Source: Cellvibrio japonicus Ueda107 (GTDB lineage Bacteria; Pseudomonadota; Gammaproteobacteria; Pseudomonadales; Cellvibrionaceae). Taken from it: DNA of 64,000 nt. Shown here piece after piece: positions 8,966-17,914 of this stretch. The notes beneath the pieces are model-generated. The model had not been told where the DNA came from. It saw nothing but the letters and a program-made list of their open reading frames with translations, and ran no database searches. The position numbers and the translations under genes are program-made. Location: NCBI RefSeq assembly GCF_000019225.1, contig NC_010995.1:3666501-3730500 (forward strand), read 5' to 3'. Every line of letters starts with the position of its first letter. Position 1 is the stretch's first letter.

Positions 8966-9472
8966 ATGGCAAACAATGACATGAACAATTTTATTGGCCT
9001 CAGCGCCGTGCTGACCGGTTTTAGTGCAGACATCCTTGCGCCGCAGTTAGACCCGGTCAATATCAAAGCCGAATACCTGCCCTTTTTCACCGCCAAAGTC
9101 AGCGAGGAATCCGGCAATCCCAATTTGGCGAGCAGTATTTTCAGCAAATTCGCCAGCCTGCAAAGCCAAACCGATCCCAAGTTGTCCCCCCAGCAAATTG
9201 GCGCGTCCATGCTCGACCCGGGCAATGGCGATGCCTTTGTGCTCGCCTGTCGCAAACTGATTTTTATGTGGTATTCCGGCGCCTGGCCCACCGTGATTCC
9301 CGCCACGGCTTCTGCGCCGGCCACCACCGTGAGCGACATGATCTCTGCCAAGAGTTACACCTGCGGACTCGCCTGGCAGGTGATGCAGTCCCACCCCATG
9401 GGCGATTCCAACTACCGCTACGGCTACTGGGCCAAAACACCCGCCGCCCTCAGCGAATACACCGGCAACTAA
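8966..9472 (+). CDS. FAD-dependent sugar dehydrogenase small subunit (FAD-SLDH family)
   Basis: A 168-residue protein resembling the small subunit of membrane sorbitol and fructose dehydrogenases (FAD-SLDH family), which is needed for folding and export of the catalytic subunit. The recognisable features are the LACRKLIFMWYSGAWP block near residue 93 and the C-terminal SYTCGLAWQVMQSHPMG and YGYWAKTPA stretches. Some family members carry a Tat signal; none is seen here. It lies 10 bp before the GMC large-subunit gene, with a good AAGGAG ribosome site between. Substrate unknown. Confidence 0.8.
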   Translation: MANNDMNNFIGLSAVLTGFSADILAPQLDPVNIKAEYLPFFTAKVSEESGNPNLASSIFSKFASLQSQTDPKLSPQQIGASMLDPGNGDAFVLACRKLIFMWYSGAWPTVIPATASAPATTVSDMISAKSYTCGLAWQVMQSHPMGDSNYRYGYWAKTPAALSEYTGN

Positions 9473-9482
9473 GGAGCAGACT

Positions 9483-11471
9483 ATGAGCAATCAAGAATAC
9501 GACCTGGTGATTGTGGGCTCGGGCATTGCCGGTTCCATCGTGGCCTACCAATTGGGCCTGCAAGGTAAAAAGGTGCTGATATTGGAAGCGGGGCAGGAAG
9601 TGCCCGTTGACCGCAGCGGCTATATGGAAACCTTTTTCAAGGCCAATGCCAAAACCCCGGAATCGCCCTATCCGCCAACCACCCAAAACCCGTCGGCATC
9701 GACCCCGGACAATCCCCTCGGCCTGCCCGACCCGGCCCTGGAAAATGTGCCGCGCTATACCGTGTTGCAGATAGGTGCCTGGCGCAACGCCAAGCAGTGT
9801 TATTTCGATTACACCGCGCAAGATCCCGGCCTGAACGGCAGCAGCCCCGACGCCAAGTTTGCCTTTGGCAGCTCCTATGAGCGTATCGGCGGCGGCACCA
9901 CCTGGCACTGGCTCGGCACCAGCCTGCGGCTGTTTCCCAGCGATTTCGAGCTGAAGACCCGCTACGGCCAGGGCGTGGACTGGCCGGATGGCGCCGCCTA
10001 TTACGATGCTCTGGTGCCCTATTACGAGCAGGCGACCAACCACATAGGCGTGGCGGGCGACAAGGAGGCCATGGATCAAATCTATAGCCTGTTCAAGGTT
10101 TCTCCCACCGGAACCTATGGCCAGAATTACGACTACCCCATGCCGGGTATCGTCGAATCCCTGGTGGATAATGCGTTTAACTCCCCGACCGTTACCGCCC
10201 TGACCGTCGACGGCAACCCGGTGGACATCACCCCCACGCCCCAGGGGCGCAACTCCCTGCCGGGTGAGCGCCGCCAATGCGCAGGGAATACCAACTGCAT
10301 TCCTATCTGCCCCATCCAGGCCAAATACGATGCGACCGTCACCCTGGCCCTGGCGCAGCAAACCGGCAATGTGGAGGTGCGCTATCGCAGTGTCGCCAGC
10401 AATATCCGCGTGGATGACAACAGCGCCGAGGTCACCGGTATCGACTTTATTACCTACGATACCCACAGCGGGATACAGACAGGCTCAGGCACAGCAGTGG
10501 GCAAAAAGTACCTGCTCGCCGCCCACGCGATAGAGACGCCCAAGCTGCTGCTGATGTCCAACAAGAACACACACTTCCCCCATGGCGTGGCCAACTCCAG
10601 CGACCAGGTGGGGCGCAACCTGATGGATCACATCATGTACCTGGCCTGGGGCCTGGCGAAAGACCCGGTCTATGCCTACCGCGGCCCGCTCTCCACTTCG
10701 GGGGTGGAGTCCCTGCGCGACGGCGCCTTCCGTTCCCAGCGCTCGGCCTATCGCATCGAGATCGGCAATGAAGGCTGGCAATGGGCCGCCAACGACCCTT
10801 TCACCACCCTGGCGGACTTTGTGTTCGGCCAGGACAACAGCCAGACCAATGGCAATGCGGTCAATGCCCAGGGGCAGGCACTCAAGTTCGACCCCGGCCT
10901 GCCGGACAACGCCATGCTCTTTGGCGAGCAATTGGTGAATACCCTCAACGGGATTTACACCCGCCAAATCCGCCTGGGTTACCTGATCGAGCAACTGCCC
11001 GACCCAGGCAACCGCGTGGAGCTGTCGGACAGTCTCACCGATCACCTCGGCCTGCCGCGCCCGAAAGTCACCTACCGGGTGCGCCAGGACTACGAGCGCA
11101 ACGCCTTCGTATCGGCCAAGCAGGTCTCCACCGAGATTTTCAATGCCATGGGCGCACGCGAGTACACCAAGGCACCGCCGGCGCCGGTGTTCTATGGCAA
11201 CCCCGGCGAGGTGACCGCCACCAACTTCCAGTACCAGGGCAACAACTTCACCTTCTACGGTGCGGGGCATATTGTCGGCACCTACCGCATGGGCAACGAC
11301 AAGAGCAGTTCCGTGCTCAATCCGCGCATGCAGTCCTGGGATCACAGCAACCTGTATATGGCCGGCAGCGGGGTATTCCCCACGGTAGCCACGGGTAACC
11401 CTACCCTGACTATCGCCGCCCTGGCCTTTAAGGTGGCCGATCACATACTGGAGGATCTGGCAGCCGGCTAA
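9483..11471 (+). CDS. GMC-type FAD sugar dehydrogenase large subunit
   Basis: A 662-residue glucose-methanol-choline oxidoreductase. The Rossmann FAD motif VGSGIAGS is at residues 10-17. A cysteine cluster C-x5-C-x3-C-P around residues 267-278 recalls the Fe-S-binding loop of bacterial FAD glucose and fructose dehydrogenase large subunits. The C-terminus has the GMC catalytic region, with a His in GAGHIVGTYRMG and Asn in TGNPTLTIAALA. With the two upstream genes it forms a respiratory dehydrogenase operon, probably acting on a sugar or polyol in the periplasm (inference). Its last 465 bp recur almost exactly 2.6 kb downstream inside a chimeric ORF. Confidence 0.88.
   Translation: MSNQEYDLVIVGSGIAGSIVAYQLGLQGKKVLILEAGQEVPVDRSGYMETFFKANAKTPESPYPPTTQNPSASTPDNPLGLPDPALENVPRYTVLQIGAWRNAKQCYFDYTAQDPGLNGSSPDAKFAFGSSYERIGGGTTWHWLGTSLRLFPSDFELKTRYGQGVDWPDGAAYYDALVPYYEQATNHIGVAGDKEAMDQIYSLFKVSPTGTYGQNYDYPMPGIVESLVDNAFNSPTVTALTVDGNPVDITPTPQGRNSLPGERRQCAGNTNCIPICPIQAKYDATVTLALAQQTGNVEVRYRSVASNIRVDDNSAEVTGIDFITYDTHSGIQTGSGTAVGKKYLLAAHAIETPKLLLMSNKNTHFPHGVANSSDQVGRNLMDHIMYLAWGLAKDPVYAYRGPLSTSGVESLRDGAFRSQRSAYRIEIGNEGWQWAANDPFTTLADFVFGQDNSQTNGNAVNAQGQALKFDPGLPDNAMLFGEQLVNTLNGIYTRQIRLGYLIEQLPDPGNRVELSDSLTDHLGLPRPKVTYRVRQDYERNAFVSAKQVSTEIFNAMGAREYTKAPPAPVFYGNPGEVTATNFQYQGNNFTFYGAGHIVGTYRMGNDKSSSVLNPRMQSWDHSNLYMAGSGVFPTVATGNPTLTIAALAFKVADHILEDLAAG
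10997..11461 (+). repeat. 465-bp direct repeat, copy 1 (3' end of GMC gene)
   Basis: This stretch and 13618-14082 match base for base except at two positions (11021 G versus A; 11132 C versus T), both synonymous. The offset is 2621 bp throughout with no gaps. Outside these limits the sequences diverge at once. Confidence 0.97.
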
Positions 11472-11483
11472 GGCTTTCACTCA

Positions 11484-11513
11484 ACGGGCAGTGCCTGGCG
11501 CTGCCCGTTTCTT
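11484..11513 (+). terminator. Intrinsic terminator after the GMC operon
   Basis: An 8-bp stem ACGGGCAG/CTGCCCGT with a 9-nt loop is followed by TTCTTTGTT. It lies 13 bp after the GMC large-subunit stop and closes the three-gene dehydrogenase operon. Confidence 0.8.
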
Positions 11514-11797
11514 TGTTGTCGCTTTCCGCTCGCACAGATTTTGGCTATAGATGCCTAGTTATACATTGCAAAATGTTATAGCTCTTCCTTTTCCCTTATG
11601 TTGATTCATAGCAGAAGCGAAATATAGGATTACCCCGCTCGAAAATGGGCCTCATCACCTACCATTAGGGATTGCCAATACGGCGTTGCTCTTTGGCAAA
11701 AAACAATAAGCTTGGCAGTTAACCAGCAAAGGAGATGTGTTAGTGGATATTCCTGTTAGGAATTTCTAAATGTGGATGAAAATACTTAGGATAGATT
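11514..11797. other. AT-rich intergenic stretch
   Basis: The base composition shifts abruptly to AT-rich after the GMC terminator and stays so to about 13270. I see no gene, repeat or confident regulatory site in this part apart from presumed promoter DNA for the following small exported-protein gene. Confidence 0.5.
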
Positions 11798-12330
11798 ATG
11801 GAAAAGTTATTGTTTAGGAGCTGTTTACTGTTGGCAATTTTGGTTCCGAGCGTTTCAATGGCTCAAATTTACGTGGCATGTACTGAAGGTGGAGGGTGCA
11901 ACACTTACGACTTAGGGGGAGGCAATAAAATAAACAACCGCACACCTAGGGGGGAGGCCCGTCCATAATCACACGAAGTCTTGTGCTTAATGACAAACAA
12001 AAACAAAACATAGAATGTGTTGCTGAAAAAAATAGAATCGAGAAAGAAAATTCAGATTGCAATTACAATGTTGCTTTAGATGGGCTTCGAGAAACCGGAA
12101 ATTGCAATGCATTTAATAACAGAGAGTTTGGCGGTGGTATCGGCATTCAGCACAGGATCGTTTTTTTAAATGCTGACTATGTAGTTCAAAACCCAACTTA
12201 CGATAAATGTATAAACCAAGTGAGTGCAGCAATTAAATTAGGTGAAGCTTATTGCTCAGTGGTATATACCAGGAACAAAAACACCGCACGAGCAGCCGAC
12301 GACGGTGCCTGTTCACGCTATTATCAGTAA
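11798..12330 (+). pseudogene. Small exported Cys-containing protein, frameshifted at a G6 tract
   Basis: An ATG at 11798 begins a good signal peptide (cleavage after SMA near residue 21) and a Cys-containing mature start (VACTEGGGC), but the frame ends at 11968 after 56 codons. A second frame is open from 11950, just after a TAG, to 12330, and encodes a Cys-rich region (NIECVAEK, NSDCNY, GNCNAF, GEAYCS, DGACSRYY). The two frames join if the G6 run at 11949-11954 has lost one G, giving a protein of about 177 residues. So this is a frameshifted gene, a sequencing error, or a -1 slippage site. No family recognised. Codon use is AT-rich, unlike neighbours. Confidence 0.7.
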
Positions 12331-12349
12331 TTTATCGGGTTTCCTTAAG

Positions 12350-13171
12350 ATGATGAACAAAAAAGCCTCAATACTAATAGTTATTGTGATCATTGCGATT
12401 ATTGCTCTCTGGCAAGCCCAAACGATTCGAAATCCTGCAATCACGGCTTCTGAAAACGAAATTGTGATTGAGAGCGATCTTTTGAAAGCGACAGATATTG
12501 CAGTATCAAACGCCAGCAACTCATCAGCCACGACAGGTAAAGGCATACTGAATGAAAGCGACATTCGTGACATAAACAAAGCGAATGAACAGAACATCGC
12601 AAGCCCTGCGTTTTCACAAAGTGATTATGCCATGTACGACGAAGCCACTCTTGAACGGATGGCTGATTCCGGTGATGTGTCCGCAATGAAGGCGCTTTGG
12701 GTTAAATATTTAAAAAGCGATGATGTGAATGATGTCGAGAAAATGCGTCAGCTTGTAACTAAGGCTATTGTTTACGGCGATAGAGATATGTTCCAGCATA
12801 TGCCTGAGCTTTCATCACTCTCTGATCGGTTTACAAATCCTGAGGCCTCTCCCGAGCAAAAACATAATGCCATGATAGATCTACTCGCTTATCATGAGTT
12901 TATGGGTATGCGCGGAAACCTGTCTGAAAAATATTCAGGGCAAGAGGTATTTTTTATTGTGCACTCAACCCCTGAGGCCCCAATAAAGCTAACTGCAGCA
13001 GATAAAGCTGCAATCTTGGCCAGAGCCAGGGAAATTTACGCTAACTATGAGGGTGAGCGTATGAAGTTAGGTCTCGGGCCGTTTGATAACTCTGTTCCAG
13101 ATGGCCTGAAAAAGCTGTATGAAATGCAGCGTGAATCTTATTTACAGGCAATGGGTGATAACGCAATTTAA
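12350..13171 (+). CDS. Membrane-anchored protein of unknown function
   Basis: A 273-residue protein with a short basic start and one hydrophobic segment (residues 6-21), then a long polar domain that would lie outside the cytoplasm. The middle (ERMADSGDVSAMKALWVKYL, then VEKMRQLVTKAIVYGD) has a helical-repeat look reminiscent of Sel1-type pairs, but I cannot assign a family. It begins 20 bp after the frameshifted exported-protein gene and has the same AT-rich composition, so the two probably arrived together. A strong terminator follows. Confidence 0.65.
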   Translation: MMNKKASILIVIVIIAIIALWQAQTIRNPAITASENEIVIESDLLKATDIAVSNASNSSATTGKGILNESDIRDINKANEQNIASPAFSQSDYAMYDEATLERMADSGDVSAMKALWVKYLKSDDVNDVEKMRQLVTKAIVYGDRDMFQHMPELSSLSDRFTNPEASPEQKHNAMIDLLAYHEFMGMRGNLSEKYSGQEVFFIVHSTPEAPIKLTAADKAAILARAREIYANYEGERMKLGLGPFDNSVPDGLKKLYEMQRESYLQAMGDNAI

Positions 13172-13185
13172 AGGTAAAAATTTGG

Positions 13186-13212
13186 GGGGATCGAAATTCG
13201 ATCCCCTTTTTA
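13186..13212 (+). terminator. Strong intrinsic terminator
   Basis: An 8-bp stem GGGGATCG/CGATCCCC with a 5-nt loop is followed by TTTTTATT. It ends the AT-rich pair of genes. Confidence 0.9.
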
Positions 13213-13276
13213 TTATTATTTCCATTACATTCATAAATGTTTTAACACTAACAAAAACTATCACCCAATACCTGTT

Positions 13277-14092
13277 TTGTCATGTGACGATAACCAGACC
13301 TTGGCCAGTATCCTCCACCTGTTCAACCGCCGCCCTTCGCCCAAAGATCGCTTTGAGGCATTGCTACGCCCCCATATCGAACTGCTTTACCGCATGGCCT
13401 ACCGCTGGACCGGCACCCAGGATCGCGCCGAAGACCTGGTGCAGGATGTGCTGGTGCGCCTGGCCAGCCGGGTAGAGGAAATGGAGGCAGTCGAGCAGTT
13501 GCGGCCCTGGTTAGTGCGCATCCTCTATAACCGCTATGTGGATGATTACCGCCGCCAGCGCCTTTCCCCCATAGACACCCGCCAAAGCGGCTGGGAACCG
13601 GAGGCAGAGGAGCCGGCGCCCGACCCAGGCAACCGCGTGGAACTGTCGGACAGTCTCACCGATCACCTCGGCCTGCCGCGCCCGAAAGTCACCTACCGGG
13701 TGCGCCAGGACTACGAGCGCAACGCCTTCGTATCGGCCAAGCAGGTCTCCACTGAGATTTTCAATGCCATGGGCGCACGCGAGTACACCAAGGCACCGCC
13801 GGCGCCGGTGTTCTATGGCAACCCCGGCGAGGTGACCGCCACCAACTTCCAGTACCAGGGCAACAACTTCACCTTCTACGGTGCGGGGCATATTGTCGGC
13901 ACCTACCGCATGGGCAACGACAAGAGCAGTTCCGTGCTCAATCCGCGCATGCAGTCCTGGGATCACAGCAACCTGTATATGGCCGGCAGCGGGGTATTCC
14001 CCACGGTAGCCACGGGTAACCCTACCCTGACTATCGCCGCCCTGGCCTTTAAGGTGGCCGATCACATACTGGAGGATCTGGCCAGTATCTAA
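13277..14092 (+). pseudogene. Chimeric ORF: ECF sigma factor region 2 fused to GMC dehydrogenase C-terminus
   Basis: A 271-codon ORF of two unrelated parts. Codons 1-114 encode the sigma-70 region 2 domain of an ECF sigma factor (YRMAYRWTGTQDRAEDLVQDV, then RPWLVRILYNRYVDDYRRQR). At 13618 the sequence switches in frame to a copy of the GMC large subunit's last 154 residues. Sigma region 4 is missing, and the GMC part lacks the FAD-binding domain, so neither activity is expected. There is no ATG start; TTG at 13277 is the first usable codon, lying at the edge of the AT-rich island, so the 5' end may be broken too. TGGCCAGTATC occurs at both 13302-13312 and 14079-14089. Confidence 0.85.
13618..14082 (+). 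repeat. 465-bp direct repeat, copy 2 (inside chimeric ORF)
   Basis: Near-identical copy (463 of 465 bases) of 10997-11461. The sharp ends show a single recent duplication or conversion event. Recombination between the copies would delete 2621 bp. Confidence 0.97.
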
Positions 14093-14164
14093 AGACCCAC
14101 CGCAATATCAGCGCTGCCCGGTCAAAAATCAGGTAACGCCATCCATAGCAAGACTAAATAGAAG

Positions 14165-14200
14165 AAATAGCCAGATCTTTTCCCGTCTGGCTATTTTTTT
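14165..14200 (+). terminator. Intrinsic terminator
   Basis: An 11-bp stem AAATAGCCAGA/TCTGGCTATTT is followed by TTTTG. It lies about 70 bp after the chimeric ORF and may be the original terminator of the truncated gene. Confidence 0.85.
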
Positions 14201-14343
14201 GTAACGCAAACGGGAATAATAGGCGCCCCTCAAAGAAGCACTGCCCATAGAGCGGTGCCATTAAACAAAATCGGTCACGCACTTCCCGGGTCACAAACAA
14301 CCAGGGCATGTTCACCTCCGGTGCTGGCTCCCCCTGTTGCATG

Positions 14344-14361
14344 GTCCTACCCGGGTAGGAC
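14344..14361. promoter_or_regulatory. Perfect 18-bp palindrome upstream of gnd
   Basis: GTCCTACCCGGGTAGGAC is a perfect inverted repeat centred about 38 bp before the gnd start codon. Its position and symmetry fit the operator of a dimeric repressor. I do not recognise the regulator; it does not match the HexR consensus known to me. Confidence 0.5.
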
Positions 14362-14390
14362 ATCAACCACAACGATAGGCTGTTACTACT

Positions 14391-15845
<1,455 letters not shown>

Positions 15846-15867
15846 GTCGTTTGGTGTGATAGAAAAT

Positions 15868-15902
15868 AAAAAGGCCGGATCAGTGATGATCCGGCCTTTT
15901 TA
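15868..15902 (+). terminator. Intrinsic terminator after gnd
   Basis: A long stem AAAGGCCGGATCA/TGATCCGGCCTTT with a 4-nt loop, flanked by A and T runs. It can act on both strands. Confidence 0.93.
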
Positions 15903-15950
15903 TACCGCTATTCATAATATGATCAGCGCCCATATTAAATTCTTGTTAAA

Positions 15951-16277
15951 TTATTTTAACTCAAGGGTATTTACATCTTCTCCATCTCGCCAACGAGAAC
16001 AAGTTCCCGCCCCAGTAACTCGTACTGTTTTTCCTGCAGCATAGGCAGTCATAAGCATTGAAAGCTGTGCCTTGCCAACATTTGAACTTTCATCTTTTAT
16101 GATCCAGTATCTATATTGTGAAGCGCACTCTGGTCTATTAGTAGCAGTTCCCGTCATATAAAATAAATGCAGCCCATCACTATCTCTTACTACGATGGAA
16201 GTTACTTGCCCCTCTTGTGTTCCTGCCACAACTGAACCTGCTACAAGCATCAAGCCAAATAAAATTAATCGCGCCAT
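15951..16277 (-). CDS. Small exported protein of unknown function
   Basis: A 108-residue protein with a signal peptide (MARLILFGLMLVAGSVVA) and a mature part of about 90 residues containing two cysteines (PECASQY, GAGTCSRW) that could form a disulfide. The pattern of hydrophobic strands ending in KTVRVTGAGTC-W-D-E resembles a group of small secreted bacterial proteins of unknown role, perhaps an OB-like beta fold. A ribosome site AGGAG precedes the ATG. It stands alone at the edge of a gene-free AT-rich stretch. Confidence 0.7.
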   Translation of the reverse strand: MARLILFGLMLVAGSVVAGTQEGQVTSIVVRDSDGLHLFYMTGTATNRPECASQYRYWIIKDESSNVGKAQLSMLMTAYAAGKTVRVTGAGTCSRWRDGEDVNTLELK

Positions 16278-16408
16278 AGTTTCTCCTAGAATGAAATTAA
16301 TTTAACTTTAGGTTTTTCAATTTTTACTGTATCAAATATACAAGATCACAATAGTCATAAAAGTCAGCTCAACTACAACTTTGGCAATTGTGATAGCTTA
16401 ATCTTTTA

Positions 16409-16462
16409 GCCATAAGGCTACCCAATGCGACATAAAAAGCACGATAAATCGTGCCTTATGGC
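16409..16462. repeat. Nested inverted repeats (possible REP-like element or small-RNA hairpin)
   Basis: An outer 10-bp inverted repeat GCCATAAGGC/GCCTTATGGC (16409-16418 and 16453-16462) encloses an inner perfect hairpin GCACGATAAATCGTGC (16439-16454), the two overlapping by two bases, so the structures are alternatives. No T tract follows, so it is not an intrinsic terminator. Copy number elsewhere cannot be judged here. Confidence 0.55.
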
Positions 16463-17089
16463 CTATCCAGCAAACTGACTTAATTTAAATGAATAGACCA
16501 GTCATATCGCAACCTGCAGGCACAGATACTATCCCTTTCTGCAGATCAAAACATCAAGATTTTCACCCAAATAAAGAAGGTATATGTTTTGCAGAATGTG
16601 TATAGAGGATATGTTTTACTGTATATAGACTCGATATGCCGAGTTGCAGTCGTTTTGATCTAAGCTGGTCAAGATACCTCTGAGGTAGTTAGATACTCAA
16701 CGAAGCATTATTAGTTCATTAGAGCTTTTTAGCAATAAGGTAAAAAGTCGTTGCAGCAAGAGAGTCGTGCGATTACGTTAATTGCAATAACAGCACGATC
16801 AAGCCAATGATTGTGATTACAGTAATCCAGAATAAGCCATTTAGCTAACCCTCCCTACTCCCTATAACCCAAACTTCAAGCAAGTTTAGAATCCAAGAGA
16901 CTCCTGTGACCGCCTGACACAGTTCAACTATCCAAAGATACTTCCCTCTACTAGTTCACTGAAAATAAAGAAATACGCCATAGATTGATTTTATGCTCTT
17001 TTTATGCCGCTTTATTCCACCCCAGAGCATGGATACTGCTCGTATCCCTCAAGTTGTGTTTGTTTGTGTAAAGCCACTTGAAAGGCAGA

Positions 17090-17103
17090 TGTTATCGTTT
17101 ACA
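17090..17103. promoter_or_regulatory. Candidate LacI-type operator TGTTATCGTTTACA
   Basis: This imperfect palindrome with a central CG lies about 140 bp upstream of the periplasmic sugar-oxidation cluster. LacI-family operators have this general form. Similar sequences lie upstream of other genes for secreted proteins in the window (24069, 42250, 59362). Regulator unknown. Confidence 0.35.
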
Positions 17104-17241
17104 TATTTAGCCATCCTGTGTAGCCAGTTTGTTTAACTGCAACTAGTCTGAAACTATCCAGGGCATCCGTGTATCACCCGCCAGGCGTTGGTTTTTGTGG
17201 CGTGGTGTTTTGTTCACAATAACAAAATAGGTTTAACCAAC

Positions 17242-17877
17242 ATGTTCGGCACTCCCCATCCTCCCCAACGGGATTCCCACCGATTGGCGGCGACAGAGCC
17301 CCATTCCCTTAACGGGCGGCGCCAGGCGCTCAAACACCTGGCACTGCTACTGGGGCTGTCGCTATCGGCAAGTTCGCTGGAAGCGCTGGCTGCCAGTTTT
17401 AGTGTGCCAACTGATATGGCGCGCCGCCAGAAAACCCTGCTGGATAACAACCAACTGGCCCTGGTGCGCGAACTGGGTGAATTCATTATTCCAACGACAG
17501 ATACCCCCGGTGCCATTGCCGCCGGAGTGCACGACTTTATTAACTACCAGTTGGCCTATTGCTTTAGCAAAGCCGATCAGGCGCTCTACCTCAAACAGCT
17601 GGATCGCTTTTCCAGCCTGGCGCAAGCAGCCCTGGGTAAATCCTTCCTTGAAGCCCCGAGCGAACAACAGGTTGCACTCCTGAGCACGATGGAAAAAGGC
17701 GAGGCGCCGTTTGCTCTGGAGGACCGGCATTTCTTCAAACAACTGAAAGCCCTGGTGATTTTTGGCTATTACACCTCTGAGATAGGCGCAAGCCAGGAAT
17801 TGAAATACCTGCCCATACCCGGCGGTTTTAAAAACCTGAAATTCAAGGATGTCGGCCGCAACTGGTCGCAGACCTGA
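17242..17877 (+). CDS. Gluconate 2-dehydrogenase subunit 3-like small subunit
   Basis: A 211-residue exported protein of the gluconate 2-dehydrogenase subunit 3 family. The N-terminal region has twin arginines (NGRRQALKHLALLLGLSL) followed by a hydrophobic core, fitting Tat export of a complex with the folded flavoprotein. The mature part has the family's ELGEFIIPTTDTPGAIAAGV block near residue 80. I start at the ATG at 17242; an in-frame ATG 54 bp upstream would precede an odd Trp/Cys-rich extension. The GMC large-subunit gene begins 37 bp downstream. Confidence 0.85.
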   Translation: MFGTPHPPQRDSHRLAATEPHSLNGRRQALKHLALLLGLSLSASSLEALAASFSVPTDMARRQKTLLDNNQLALVRELGEFIIPTTDTPGAIAAGVHDFINYQLAYCFSKADQALYLKQLDRFSSLAQAALGKSFLEAPSEQQVALLSTMEKGEAPFALEDRHFFKQLKALVIFGYYTSEIGASQELKYLPIPGGFKNLKFKDVGRNWSQT

Positions 17878-17914
17878 TCGCTAACGCCATATCCAGAATA
17901 CCGACGAGATAGCC

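Larger units (their letters stand above)
16278..17241. other. Gene-free AT-rich stretch of about 0.96 kb
   Basis: No ORF here has a ribosome site or coding-like composition. It contains a nested hairpin (16409-16462) and a candidate operator (17090-17103), each listed separately, and presumably the promoter of the downstream oxidoreductase cluster. No tRNA or known RNA was recognised. Confidence 0.6.

Noticed and set aside
9450..11480. Long open frames on the minus strand opposite the GMC dehydrogenase gene (about 330 codons each)
   Set aside because: They are antisense to a gene with clear FAD and GMC motifs, show low-complexity His/Gly/Val-rich sequence typical of shadow frames in GC-rich DNA, and have no ribosome site or family signature.
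16409..16462. Nested inverted repeats considered as an integron attC site or a terminator
   Set aside because: The conserved attC core sites are absent, no integrase or cassette is nearby, and no T tract follows.
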